Below, in pieces: positions 1-12,060 of a DNA stretch of 64,000 nt. The DNA is taken from contig NC_090697.1 in assembly GCF_040954835.1 (NCBI RefSeq), positions 16,298,001 through 16,362,000 on the forward strand, given 5' to 3'. The notes under the pieces are model-generated. The model was not told where the DNA came from and made no database searches. It saw only the letters and a program-made list of their open reading frames with translations. The position numbers were made by a program, and so were the translations under genes. The stretch is from Lepisosteus oculatus. Taxonomy: Eukaryota > Chordata > Actinopteri > Semionotiformes > Lepisosteidae. Numbering within the stretch: the first letter of the stretch is position 1; the number at the start of each line of letters is the position of its first letter.

Positions 1-135
1 CAGTAATCTTTCCAAGTGTGAAATGGCCTGAGCAAATTAATATTAATTCCTATAATTCACAGCCTTGTAACATGTATGTATAAATAATAGATATTAGTTA
101 TGTCACATTGGTAAATCATAAAAAGGCAGCATTAG

Positions 136-651
136 TGTCACGATTGTAGTCCCTCCCCCTTAAGGGCGCTCCGGCTCGTTCACTTTTTAGTTGATTTCGT
201 GCGCCTGATCCCTGTTCCTGCCTCCCTACAAAAGCCAGAAGCAAACTTGGTTCCAGGCTCTGCACTGGTTTCCTGAACCAGCCGAGTCCGGGACCTGGAG
301 CGCCTGGTTCCATTTCCCCTTTTTCCCCAGACCCTTCGCCGGATCCCGCTCCAGTTTTTAACTTTGTCATGTCTGTCTACAACCCCTCGCCGGATTCCCC
401 TCCGGCTTTTAACTTTGTTTTGTTCGTTTTGGATTTATCACCCGGCTCTGGACCTTCGCCTGCACTGGACTTCCCTTTGGACTCCCTTTTGGACTGTTCG
501 CCTGGACCACGCCCCCCAGAGCACCTTCGTCACGCCCCCCACCCCACCCCAGTTCCTCTACCAGCCCAGTTCCTCGTCTCCAGCCTGTGTGTGTTCACTC
601 CCTTCCGGATTGTGTCCTCTGCATAGGGTCCTGAAAGAACTCTCCGTAACA
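136..651 (+). mobile_element. Solo LTR (family A)
   Basis: The 516 bp block begins TGTCACG and ends GTAACA. It is bordered by a perfect 5 bp direct repeat, ATTAG (131-135 and 652-656), the target-site duplication expected for LTR retroelement integration. It is far more GC-rich than its flanks. It shares several short blocks with the LTR at 19148-19717 (AGGGCGCTCC near the start, TTTTAACTTTGTC in the middle, GCATAGGGTC near the end), so both belong to one family. No internal gag-pol region is next to it, so it is a solo LTR left by recombination. Open frames inside it on either strand are not genes. Confidence 0.85.
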
Positions 652-1134
652 ATTAGCATTGCTTGGGAGAGTATACATGTGTACAGACACTAGCCATTAA
701 TTAACCATAATGAGGGATTCTCGTGTGGACCTAAGTTGAATTTAAGGGTGTGTCACTGCTAGTAGAAGAAACATAGGGATGTAAACCCAGACATTGAGTG
801 AGCCAACTTTAAGCATACTGTATTAGGATTTATTTCCGACAAACCCTTGTTTTTTTATTTTAAATAAATTAATACTAACTGCAAACTTTTAAGTACACTG
901 GTGTGTGGAGCCTTTCATGTGTTAGAGTCCCTTGAACCGGGAAGGGGAGGGCTATAGTGCACCTCTAGTGTTCAGGGATGTAAGCGACATTAAAAATGGA
1001 CTGTTCTAGCCTGGATTCTCCCGAAATGCCGTTGGAGGTTTTGATTTACTTAAAGTGTTCCACTGGGCTGAGTACAACGTCTTTTTTTTTGTCTAACATT
1101 ATCAAATGTTTGCCTTGATTTACCCAACATATAA
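652..1134. other. Non-coding, nothing recognised
   Basis: AT-rich sequence between the first LTR and a SINE. I see no exon, RNA gene or clear repeat in it. Confidence 0.5.
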
Positions 1135-1385
1135 AGCTGCAGTGGTTCAGAGGTCGGCACTGCTTCCTTGAAGCGCCGGGGCCCTGGGTTCAATTTCAGA
1201 GCTGGGGTGCCATCTTCGTGGGGTTTGTACTGAGTGCTCTCCTCATGTTCACATGGGTTTCTTCCCACAGTCCAGAAATACAGTATACTGGTAGGTTAAT
1301 TGGATCTGGTGTGAGAGTGTGCAGGACTAAGTTTGTGTCTGTGTGTGCCCTGCAATGGACTGGCATCCAGGTTGTATCCAGCTAT
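1135..1385 (+). repeat. tRNA-headed SINE with L2-like tail
   Basis: The block starts with a tRNA-like promoter region: an A-box-like GCAGTGGTTCAGAGG and a B-box-like GGGTTCAATTT near 1187. It continues into the fish L2-type tail (GGTTTCTTCCCACAGTCC, GGTTAATTGG, CCCTGCAATGGACTGGC). Related fragments occur at 8905, 18880, 19733, 22780, 31105, 45572, 48812 and 48955. Confidence 0.7.
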
Positions 1386-1619
1386 TAAAAGATTAATTCA
1401 CCAATTTCAGATACTAGGCATTCAACGTTACATGTCTCTAGATTAGAACTGGTCAACAGATAGAAAACAGGATGACTTAGATCAATACAAACTACGGTGA
1501 TATAATTTGTAGAATACTGCAGGAGGCTGAATTAGGACTCTTGCATCTCCTAGTTTATATCAATAATCAGTATTCTTGTAAGTTAATGAAGTAGTCAAAA
1601 CCACAGGAAATTTCAATAT

Positions 1620-2285
1620 ACTGTAAGAAGCAAATGCTGTAGAGCTTGCAAAGGAAATTCAAAAAGATTTAGACAGAGTCCAAGCCTGGGTAAACATCTG
1701 GCAGATGACATTTAATGTAAACCAGGACAGTGTGTTACATTTAGTTAAGAGAACAAAACTAAATATAATGATAACATGACTATATATTTAGATATAGAAT
1801 TGGAAACACTGAGCCTGAAGAAGCTTCTTATGAAAATGATGTATGTGAATATATTGAATTTAAAAAGATAGTCATAATGTTAGGATATGTAATTTAATTG
1901 AATAGAAATAACATCAATGAATGTTTTGTGAAACTAAGCCCACATGTATACTATTGCATATACGGGAAGAAATATAAGGGTTGAAATATTCACCATATGT
2001 ACTACGAGGCCAACAGCAGTTGCCAAAGGGTCCGGCAGACTTCTGGTCTCCTATGTGCAGCATAATAACTGGCTGTATTTGAATGACAGTGGAAATGCAT
2101 TGAAATCCAAGAACAGCAGGCACAAAGAGGATGTGGGAGCATGGAGCAAGCTACCCTGTTGTGTCATTGAAGCTAATACCCAGATTTCTTTAAAGGAACA
2201 GCTAGTTGAGATCCTCAGATTAACTATTAACTACCAAATGGACAAAATGGGCTGAATGGGCTTGTCTTGTTTCTAACCTTATGTC
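1620..2285 (+). mobile_element. Degenerate LINE 3' end (CR1/Rex1-like)
   Basis: Broken translation at 1665-1745 resembles the reverse-transcriptase C-terminal segment of CR1/Rex1-type LINEs (LDRVQAWVNIWQMTFNVN). The block ends with a conserved LINE 3' tail around 2200-2280 (GATCCTCAGATTAACTATTAA, then GGGCTGAATGGGCTTGTCTTG). Stops and frameshifts make it a fossil. The family is inferred from the peptide pattern only. Confidence 0.6.
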
Positions 2286-3059
2286 CTGAGACATGACAAT
2301 GTTTGTTCCACAGCGAATACCCTGTCTCAAAGTACTTCTCTGCTAGATTCATAAAAACATTTCCCACAGATTAGTATTTGCCAAAGAAAAGACTCCATGT
2401 GAAGTGCTAAGGCATCCCTGTCCAAAGAATCAGTTAAATGCAAGCCAGAATAAACAGATGTGCAAGTGAAAATTCAGTAAAAACAGAGACCACATGAGAT
2501 CAAACAGAAGTCAGGAGATGTTCCAAACATTAAAAGTCTTTGTAACTTTTACAAAGTTCATATATCTGAACACTGAATTATGAACATTGTGATATAGGCA
2601 AAACACTTAGAGCTTTCAGCAATGGTCACACACCACCAGTTCATAGGGAATACAGGGAAGCTACTGTATGCATGTTGTCTTTAACTTTTTAGAGAAGTGC
2701 TTGGGACAAACAACAATTTTTTTATTCTAGGTCCAGTCATTCAAGCCCCACAGTATGTGGGGGAAGGAACCATTAACTTTTTTACCTTGGCCTTGGCCTA
2801 TCAACATCCTATTTATGACACCCTGCTCCAAGCTGCTTGACACGGTGGTTTCACATTAGGTGGGTAGATGACAAAAAGTAATTTTCAATTCAAATGTTTT
2901 TTCTAAAAGAAAATATCACATTTCTCTGATTTCTCCTTGCTTCAGGATCACTGTATAAATACAATGTTTTGTGAATATGAAATGATTACCCCATAATGAA
3001 GGTTTGCTGTGACATTTGTCGTAGCTGCTCTAACCAAAGTAACGGAAACCTCAAATCTA
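2286..3059. other. Non-coding, nothing recognised
   Basis: AT-rich intergenic sequence with no exon or repeat I can name. Confidence 0.45.
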
Positions 3060-3330
3060 CCAGAAGACCTTTCACTCAGCCCATTGCCATGACAACCAGG
3101 TCAGATGGAAATCGGTCCCACTTGTGTGCACTTAACCTGGCTATTTAATACCTGCCCCTGCAATACTCGAGTGTTCAATCTTAGTGATTTTCATGTTAGT
3201 CTGGCCATTCTTACTGTTACCTTTGCTTACTGCCTTGTCTTTCTCACACCTGAGGAAGGCTCCATGGCCGAAACATTGTGTTTTCTCTTTTCTTTTTTTT
3301 CCAGCATGGAATAAACCTATTACTTATTCT
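3060..3330 (+). mobile_element. Penelope-like terminal repeat with hammerhead-like core
   Basis: A recurring repeat whose right part reads CACACCTGAGGAAGGC, then CCATGGCCGAAAC, then a pyrimidine-rich run and AGCATGGAATAAACC. CTGAGGA (3250-3256) followed by a short GGC/GCC stem and GAAAC (3270-3274) matches the CUGANGA...GAAA core order of hammerhead ribozymes, a motif known from Penelope-like elements. The upstream part (3060-3240) resembles the longer copy at 26572-26955. No reverse transcriptase or GIY-YIG frame is present, so the copy is truncated or non-autonomous. Confidence 0.55.
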
Positions 3331-6300
3331 TATTGTGCTTATCTTGTTTCTTGTTTTTTTGCTTTGTTTCCCTTTGCTCTTGGATTTTTCAGTTTAGATG
3401 GTGTACTTGTTTATTCCATGGTCTTCTGGATCATTTCTCACTCATGACTTCTGTGATGTTTGTTTTCATTTCTCTCCGACTTCAACCCTTGCTTGTTTTT
3501 CAACCTTGGCTCTGGAATGTGTACCAAAGGCTTTATCACTTGTCATTTCAGCTCTTACTTACCTGCACTTGAATCCATCTGGCACCTTCTGATGACTACA
3601 TTTTCTCGAAGTAAGCACGGCTATTACAGGTATATCATAGTAAAAGCAGAATAAAGGAAGGTAAAGGGGGGGAAAACCAAGGTTAAGAACATAAAACTTA
3701 CAAAATCTTGTATCGTAGCATGAGGAAGTTAGTGACTTCACTCCCCATGACTCTTAAAACATTGAAATCGCAGAAGCTAGGAGACTAGCCTTATTAATGT
3801 TATTATTATGTTATTAATGTTTGAAAGGGAGTGTCAACATCCCTAAGAAATTTTAAAAATGAGTGCTTGTGTCATCAAATCATGTGCTTGTAATATTAAC
3901 AAATGGGCAAAGCTCTGCATTATAATGTAATTTGCCCAAAATTACAGTTAAAATACAGGCAAGTGCTTAGTGAATTTTGCCTGTTTTTAGAATTTTTCAG
4001 TTTCAAATAGCACAATGTCAGTATTATGTAACACTTAATGGTAATATATGTGTGTCTGATGGAGTACTGTATGTTGCCTTTCGTGATCTAATTATCTACC
4101 AAATAAACTAGTTTCCATCTAGTTTCCAAACCAGTTTCCAAAAATGGTTAATATCTGTTCCAAAAAACAAGTACTTTAGTACCTTGGAGCAAAAAAAGAC
4201 ATTATTGGCATTTTAAAGTGCTTCACTACATTTGAGAATAAATTCATTTTAGCTTTATGAGAGATCTCTAAAGAACCATCAACCATCAACCATCATCCTT
4301 CAAGTAAACTATACATTACTCTTTAATGTACTGTACTTATCTGCATTGCAGGTGGTGAGAGCTTCACAAAGCACCATATGAGGGCTATTTGTCATGCCTG
4401 AATTGTTACATGTATCTCAGTCTACTGAGAATTTTGTGGAAGTGAATTTGTGAATTATTCCTGATTGTATGAGGTCAGCAAGGTCTGTTTCACAGCGTGT
4501 TGTAGACCTAATATATCTTCTGTAGCATAAGACTCACTTTCGTTTGTATGTTGATGGTACTTATTATTTATGTATAACATCCTTTTTTTTAATGCATTTG
4601 TATTCAGGCCAGGAAAGGTCTGTGTTTCTTCTTTCATCATCTTTAATCATTTAAAATGATTAATCAGTTTAATCTGATGCCCACTTACCGTTTAATTCCT
4701 ATTTGTGCAGTGAAATAATGTGCTCTACACGAAATACGTGTTGGGATTGAGCAACAAAAATCACTTTAGTGTCTTCTCTGTAGTTAGATACTACCTACTG
4801 AGCAGCAATGGCATCTTAAAGTACCTTGTTGCCTGATTTCATAAATCTTAAAAGAAGAAAACCTCTAGTGTAAGTGTCAGTGGGGGACCAGTAGGTGTCA
4901 CTCTTTACTCTGGACTAGAATTTCCGATTTCCAATTCAGCAAACTAAAGATCCAGTGTGAGGCTTAAACTGAGGTCCTGACTAATTTGTCAGTAATTATC
5001 CCGTCATAGATGCTACATTTTTTTAATTTAATGGAGTTTTTAATGAAAGTTCGGGAGCAATGAAGGCAGCCGAGCTAATTTGACACAGCTGCTGCAATTC
5101 CCACTAATTCTAACGTAAGCAACTGGTCTCCATATATACCAAACTTCACCCTCTCTTCTTCCTCGTTCGTTTTCTGCATCCCTCCTCCACCCCCTCTCTA
5201 CCTTTGAAGCTGCCCAATGGGTCGCATCAGAGTCCTATCCTCCCCGTCCAACGGCCGGGAGGTTGGCCCTCAGCCAAGCGGGTTAAGCCATGTCTTCATA
5301 TCCCAATAAACGATTCTAATTTCTCTCAACTTTTCTGCTGCTGTCATTCTTCGTGAATTGTAGGTGTTTGTCTGAAAATGTACTCATATTTAACTAAGTA
5401 TTCACTACCCCCCCCCCCCACTTCTTAAAAGTAAAAATACTCCATTAATATTAAGAACATGTTATAAGAAATAGGCACTGCTTCATTTGACAATGCCACC
5501 AAAGTGATGTATTCACTGTATATACATGAGACCATGTTCTATATGTTCATATGGGAATCATGTGTTGTGTGAATTGTTTTTCACGTTTGACAGATATAAA
5601 TACCAAAAACAGAGGTTGTCTAACCAAGAGCACCATGATTTAATCATTTCCAGCCAGGATATGAGACTATGCACTATGACGCAAACTCAGATTAAATGTT
5701 GACATAAACTCTGTTGATCATATCAATAATAATGGGCTTGGGCCACTGCGGGTGAAGAGGGGCACAGTGTGCTGTAAACTTTTCAGATTTTTGTAAGTGT
5801 GACATGGAATGGAAAAGGTTAAGGTCTTAACTGTTTTTATCTGTCTTAACTGTTATGACTGAGCTAGGGTGGACCAAAAAACTGACAACAACCATAAAAC
5901 GAGGGATTTATTGTTTCTATTTTCAGGTTTTTGTAACAAAACAAGCACTCAGATCCCTCCACACACCCGTACACACACACACCTGTGTGAGTATGCATTT
6001 TCAGACCTATCAGCATTAATCCCATAATTAAATAATTAGCACCTAGTGTGGTGTTTTACAGTACATCAACTGTAATACGTGACCATATAACAGCCTCTGG
6101 TGGCAAGTCTTCTTTAACTGCAGCCCATTCTTATGACACCCCATCATAATGGCCGTGGAAAGTTTTTCATGCATTTTTTTTTATTTTCTTTCTAAATGTA
6201 TTCCCTCTAATTGTACATCTTTTTGTTAATAAAAGTACAGTTTTTTCTTATTATTTTCATTTTCTAGTACAAGTTAAAATGATAATGGGATCTTACTGGT

Positions 6301-8904
6301 TTTGTTACATTTGCTAAGCCATGTTGTTAGCTAAAGAAATACTGACAACCTCTGGATGGTCCCCAGAGGGGTGCAAACAGCTTTAACATCAACATCCACA
6401 AATGTCGGGACCTTATAAATCACTGTCAACAAAATGCATTCTGTTCTTTGAAATAAGGCTAATTACACAATTCAATTCAAAGGGAATATTCTATTCTCTG
6501 TCACCAAGAAGCTTTTAACTCGATTTTGTTTTTCACAGTCCTCTAATTTATTGTGTTTAGCTTGTCTCAGTTCTGAAATTGCATCAGACTACAGGTCTCG
6601 ACATCTCTCGACTTCTAGGAGACCCTTATCTTCAGTGTTTGTCTTTGCCATGTACTGGAAATGAAATGATTTGCAAAGTTAAAATAAAGCAGGAAAAGAC
6701 CATGAGAAATGTTAGTTTGCTAGAGGTGCTATGAAATCTACCTGAGCACCTTTTCCTTCAGGCCATGCACTGAGACGTCATTAGCCACATTCAGTTGTGC
6801 TCTAATAACCTCTAAATAACCTGTCAGAGCAGTGTGATATGGGAGTTTGGGCCTAACACAAATGTGTACTGTATAGTCATGCATTGCATCATTTTAGAAG
6901 TTATACAATAAGTGTTTATTGTCAATGTTTGAGCAGTGTTGTACAGCCAAACATTTTAACAAATTATGCATGTCTAGGAACTACCAGTGGCTCCCTGCTA
7001 AGATGGTGGTTTAAATAACAGGTTCTCACACATTGAGCCTATCTCCTCTTAAATAAGTCAATTTCTGTTTGGGGCCATTTTCACAGCTATACCCCTTTAG
7101 TCATGCCCACAAAAAGCAAGTTTAATTGGCAAAGGAGTCAGGTAGCCCCCTCCTCATAACTGAAGGTTAACAAGCCTCTTGCCTGGCAGACTACAGATTT
7201 CCTGATTCTCCAGGGGAAGTACTGTTGATCTCCCCGAGACGCAACTCCACAGTGAGGGATTTTACTGGGGACTACCTCAGAGGTCACTGAAAACCAATCT
7301 ATTTGTTAATGTAAAAGCTGTTTGCACCACTCTGGGGACCATGCAGTCTCATCTTCAGTGGGTAGAGGAAATGATTACAACTGCTCATCATCATTTGTCA
7401 ACAAAGAAAGCAGCTGTGTGGAAATTCTGCACATAGAGCAATGGCAAAGCCATAACATCAACAGGGAGTTGGAGAAGGACATATCCCTGTTTCATTACTG
7501 TTCAAATAAGAGGATATAAGCCTCTGCTTTAGGTTCAATACAGTCAGCTTGCCAGAGGGCACTGAGGGAGACCCATTGACTCATTCAATTATTAACAAAT
7601 ACTGTACCTACAGTACCAAAATGGCTGCCTTCACTGGCTACCATCAAGCCTATTGGAGTAATGAGAGATCATACACTGCAGTGCTCTGTGCCTAATCAGG
7701 ACTTAGTATGCATAAATTATGAGATTTAGCAATTTAATTAAAGCCTCAACTAGTGTTTGCTCACAATTGTGATGATGACTAATGCAGTTTAGTTTGGGTG
7801 AGAACAAACCAACCAACAACTGTCTTTTAACAATCTTTAATTCAAAAGCATGACAGTAACTGAAGGTACCCTAGACACAGTCAATATGAAATGCTGTGGT
7901 AGCCAGGCCTTCACAATCGCAAATATTTAATGCATTGATTGCAGTTCCTTATCTTTAAATTTATCTGCTCCTCTCTGTACATGCATAAAGCAAACCAGCT
8001 GTTTCTTGCCATACAAAATACACATCCATCAGGATGAACTATTATCTTAAAACAAAATGGTTAGCTTTCCTGTAGAAAATCCCCTTGGGATTGTTTATGC
8101 ACAAATAAGGAAAAAAATGAAGTGAAAAGATTAGAACAAAACACAGATAAAATGCCCAAGATGAAATACAACATGACACAAGATACTGCCCAAAATGATA
8201 CACAATATACTAAATGCATTACTTGTGTTAATATTCAAAAGGCTTTGCTGTGGAAAACATATTGCAAGTACAATGATGTTCACAGTTTAAAAAATAAATA
8301 CAGTAGTGAGTGCTATCCCTGCATACAGTATGTACAGTACATATTTGTGCATAGGGATGTAATAAAGTGATAGTCTTATAAGAGGCATGTTTTGCCAGAC
8401 CGAATCTGTGTCACAGACTTATTAATCTGGTGCTCACATTGGATTTATAGTCTGTGGCTTGCAGATTTTAACACAGTTACCAGGAGCAGCAGTTATTCTC
8501 TTTTTTACTGACATTAAGTTGAACGTTTCTGGTCATATAATAAGAGTTTTCATACCTACATTATACTTATTGTTAGGTGATATAGTTATCCCATCAAGTA
8601 GATAAAATACTTCGTTAACTGCTAAGCATTGCCAGCACTTGACAAGAATGAACTTCAGTCTCATTGCTAAAACCATTGTTCATTTGAACATCTGAGCAAT
8701 CGCATGCAGTTGACCGGCCTACTGAAATAAAGGAATAAAAAAAAACTTCAATGGAATACTCAGTTGAGTTCTATACTACTTACCAAAAGCATAACTATTC
8801 ATATATCTCTAAAAAAAGATTAATTATACTATATACTGTATACATGAGTAAAATAAATGTTTGATAAATGTTTTTAAACTCATACATCTATTTTCAAACT
8901 GCTT
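3331..8904. other. Long non-coding stretch 3' of tmem18
   Basis: About 5.6 kb with no supported exon. A pyrimidine-rich, LTR-like patch lies at about 5050-5345 (TATATA near 5133, CAATAAACG near 5304), but I cannot set its borders. There is a 12-base C run at 5408-5419. Open frames here are short and show no protein family. Confidence 0.5.
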
Positions 8905-9060
8905 TGTCCTAGAGCCTAGCCTGGGGGGATACATCTTGGACAGGATGCTAGTCCATTGCTGGGTACCTACAGATGCTTACACACACACCAGGGTCAATTA
9001 AAGCTCTGCATATGCCTTAAGTATTATGTCAAATGCCAAAAATAAATGGCTGGATGAGGT
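8905..9060 (-). repeat. L2-like SINE/LINE tail fragment
   Basis: The reverse of the family tail seen at 1135: GGATACATCTTGGACAGGAT followed by GCTAGTCCATTGCTGGG. Diverged and truncated. Confidence 0.5.
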
Positions 9061-9339
9061 CCTTGGGATGAATAAACTACCAAGAAACCAAACAAGATAG
9101 ATTGACACAATGAACTCCTCTCATTTGCAACTTTTCTTATATTTTTACTATAGTTCTTCAGTTAATGAAATAATGTCCTAATATTTTAGTAATGCTTATT
9201 GGTCTTTATCACTGTGAACACAGAGGGCACTCATTTGTATCCATATCTGTGTTCTGCAAATTTCTTCTGGTTTGAGCTAGGATTATGGTTCTAGCTCAAG
9301 CATATATTTAATATACTGTATTTTGATCTTATTGTACCT

Positions 9340-9440
9340 ACTGTACATGATTGTTGCTTGTACTCATTATCTAAATTTTCCATATTGTACGTCTCCCTGG
9401 ATAAGAGTGTCTGCTAAGCAGATAATAATAAATGATTTCA
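9340..9440 (+). repeat. Fish SINE tail
   Basis: CCCTGGATAAGAGTGTCTGC at about 9401-9420 is the shared 3' domain of many fish tRNA-derived SINEs, followed by an AATAAATG stretch. The upstream body is weakly preserved. Confidence 0.55.
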
Positions 9441-11814
9441 GTATTGCTAACGCTTTATTTAAAATGATAATGTTTGTGATAGAGGATTTACAGTCCCACT
9501 GTTGGAAAATTAAATCCATGATTTAAATTGTTGTCTATGCAAGGTAGTCAAATGTCAGGCCAGTAGTGCAATATATCAAGTCTGCCCTGACAGTGAGAGA
9601 ATAAAGACATTTCATCTCCTCACCTCTCAACAGGGCAGAAAGGAGACTGATTTATTAACCTGCAGCCTTGTGAGTCACCCACCCACAGCACCATAGATTA
9701 GATGAGTGCCATGCTGAAATGTCTATGGGAACTAATTTATTGAACTGACTTATTGAGCAACAATTTCACAGTGTTTTAATAGCAGAATCACAGTATTATT
9801 GTGAAGAAGCTATACATGGAAGGCTAACTAGCAATTCACAATATATACTGTACATACAGAAAGAGAATACTTTATATACAAACAGGAAACAAAAAGGAAA
9901 GCAAACTAAAAATATTGTTTGTGTAGGCTTCTACCCATTTACTTTAACAGAGTAACAGAGTACTTTAACTTCAAGTAAACTAAGGAGAAAATAGAATGAC
10001 ACTTGCTGAATTGGAGCCCAGTGACTAAACTATATTTGAAAACCAGAACTTAGAGGTACAGGGCACATTTTACCATGTGCATTTAACGTGTAGCTGTTGT
10101 AGTAAAATAACTTCAGAGTTTCAAGTCAAAGGATGTAGTGGTTCCTATGACAGCAGCAGTTTCCAGTTCGAGATAAAAATGGTTCAACATTGTAAGTAGA
10201 CAGTGGGCCGTGGTTCAAGTGGTAAACCTATCAGCAGGCACAAACAGGTAAGCAACAAGTGGGTCTAGCAAAAAGGCAAAACACAGTTCAGAATTGTAAT
10301 CAGAGAACGAGCACACTTTAAAGCTGGAAAGACACATCGAAGGCACAAAAGGAATATCCAAAAGCCGAGGTCCAGTGAAGAAATATGGGTTTGTACAACA
10401 CAAGGGAAAGCCAGGGTCAGAGCCAAGCAGGGTGAACAGTTCAAAGCAAAACACAGACAAAGCTACAAGCAAGAAGAAGATTAGGTATTATCAGGTGCTT
10501 TTTTTACCTTTGTGGGAGTGGGAAATATTTTTGCGATCTGTGAAGTATACTGTACTTCTGAGGTACAAGCCAAATATAACTAAGGAAAAAAAACAAATGG
10601 CAGTCATCCTAGTTAACATAAGAATCCCATTTATACATTTACTAACCTTGTTAGCTTTAGAATTATAGTTTGTTAACTGGATGAACATTTTTTTAGCAGA
10701 AGCAGAGTGTACTGTAGGCCCTCTACCCAGTTACTACACTACACTATTAGTATTAGTCAGATTTGAAGTATGAGTCTCAGTCACTGCTCTATAATGTCTC
10801 CTTTTTGTGCCGATGATTGGATTTTAAGCATTCTTATTAATCAAACAGTCTGTGTAGTTTCAATCAACAAGCTCACAAGAGAGATTTATAGAGCATTAAT
10901 ATAAATAAATAATACCTGCAGCTTTTAAAATAGCAGATCTGTCCAACACATAAATAATTTGATGTGGGCTATCTACAGCAATCACAGTCTGAAGTATAAA
11001 TCTACCTTTTTGGAATGAAATTCTGGAGGAAGGAATATAGACTCATCACAAACAATGGCTAAATATAGCTCCAAACAGATTGAATTCAACTTTGGGTTGC
11101 ATGTCCGTAAATTGTGATCTTCTGAGAACAGCAGATTTTATTTGAATTCTTAAGGCACAAAAGGCATATCCAAAAATCTCCTAGAACACTAAAAAATATA
11201 AGAAAGTTAATTTAAATTAGTGAATTAATAAAATAATAAAATAAACTTTCAATTTTAAACTATTTCACATGTTTAAATGAATGTCAGATGTTAAAATGAA
11301 TGAGTCTTACTTTTACTTTGTGCTATGTAAACGATTATGTGATTCTACACAGTACAATTAACAGTTCAAATCCCATTATTATATTAATCTCTAGTCATCC
11401 TTGATGCAGTAAATAAGTTATGGCTTTAAGGTAGTTAAATAGTTTAAGCCTTTAACTATCATGAAGGGAAATCTCAGCATCTCAGAGACAGGAATAATGT
11501 GTAGAAGAAAGTATATACTCAATAATTAGAGATACAGAGTTTTAATTTCTGTTCCTTGTTGCTAGTTATATTACGTTATACTATACTAATGTTATACTAT
11601 ATAAAATGTTATTATTGTCAAATATACTATTTGGCAATAATAAAACCAAGCTCAGAATTCAAGTTGCATAATCCCTGTTAAAATTCCTTACAGAAACACA
11701 TTCTGGTTTCCGTATGTCTCCCAAATTCTCTTTGACATGCTTGACTTTCAAAATGTGAAAATGAGTTTAAATGTCTAAATGCTATTTTGGTATAAATAAG
11801 AGGTGTTAAATGAA
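9441..11814. other. Non-coding stretch
   Basis: No exon recognised. The part from about 10150 to 10480 is purine-rich and less AT-rich than its surroundings. It has the look of antisense retroelement sequence, but I cannot assign it. Confidence 0.4.
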
Positions 11815-12060
11815 GCAGTGTAACATAGTGGGTAAGTCTCTGGACTCCTCTGGACTCTACTCAGGTTTACTGCAGGTATCCTGAGCTAGACCCACCCTCC
11901 TACTGACATCAGGACCTTACTGTATATGCTTAAACAGCTGGGTGGACTTTACCAACTGGGGTAACTGGGGTAAAACACCTAATTCAAGGATACAGCAGCG
12001 GTGTTAACAGTTGGGACTTGAACTCACAATTTACCAGTTATGACTGCCCTCCCCCCTAGG
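11815..12060 (-). repeat. tRNA-derived SINE
   Basis: Read on the minus strand, a B-box-like GAGTTCAAGTCCCA (about 12012-12025) is followed by the usual body of fish tRNA-SINEs (GCTGCTGTATCCTTGAATTA, then an ACCCAGCTGTTTAAGC-type segment). Diverged. Confidence 0.55.

Noticed and set aside
364..693. Proline-rich plus-strand frames near the left edge
   Set aside because: They lie within a solo LTR bounded by target duplications.
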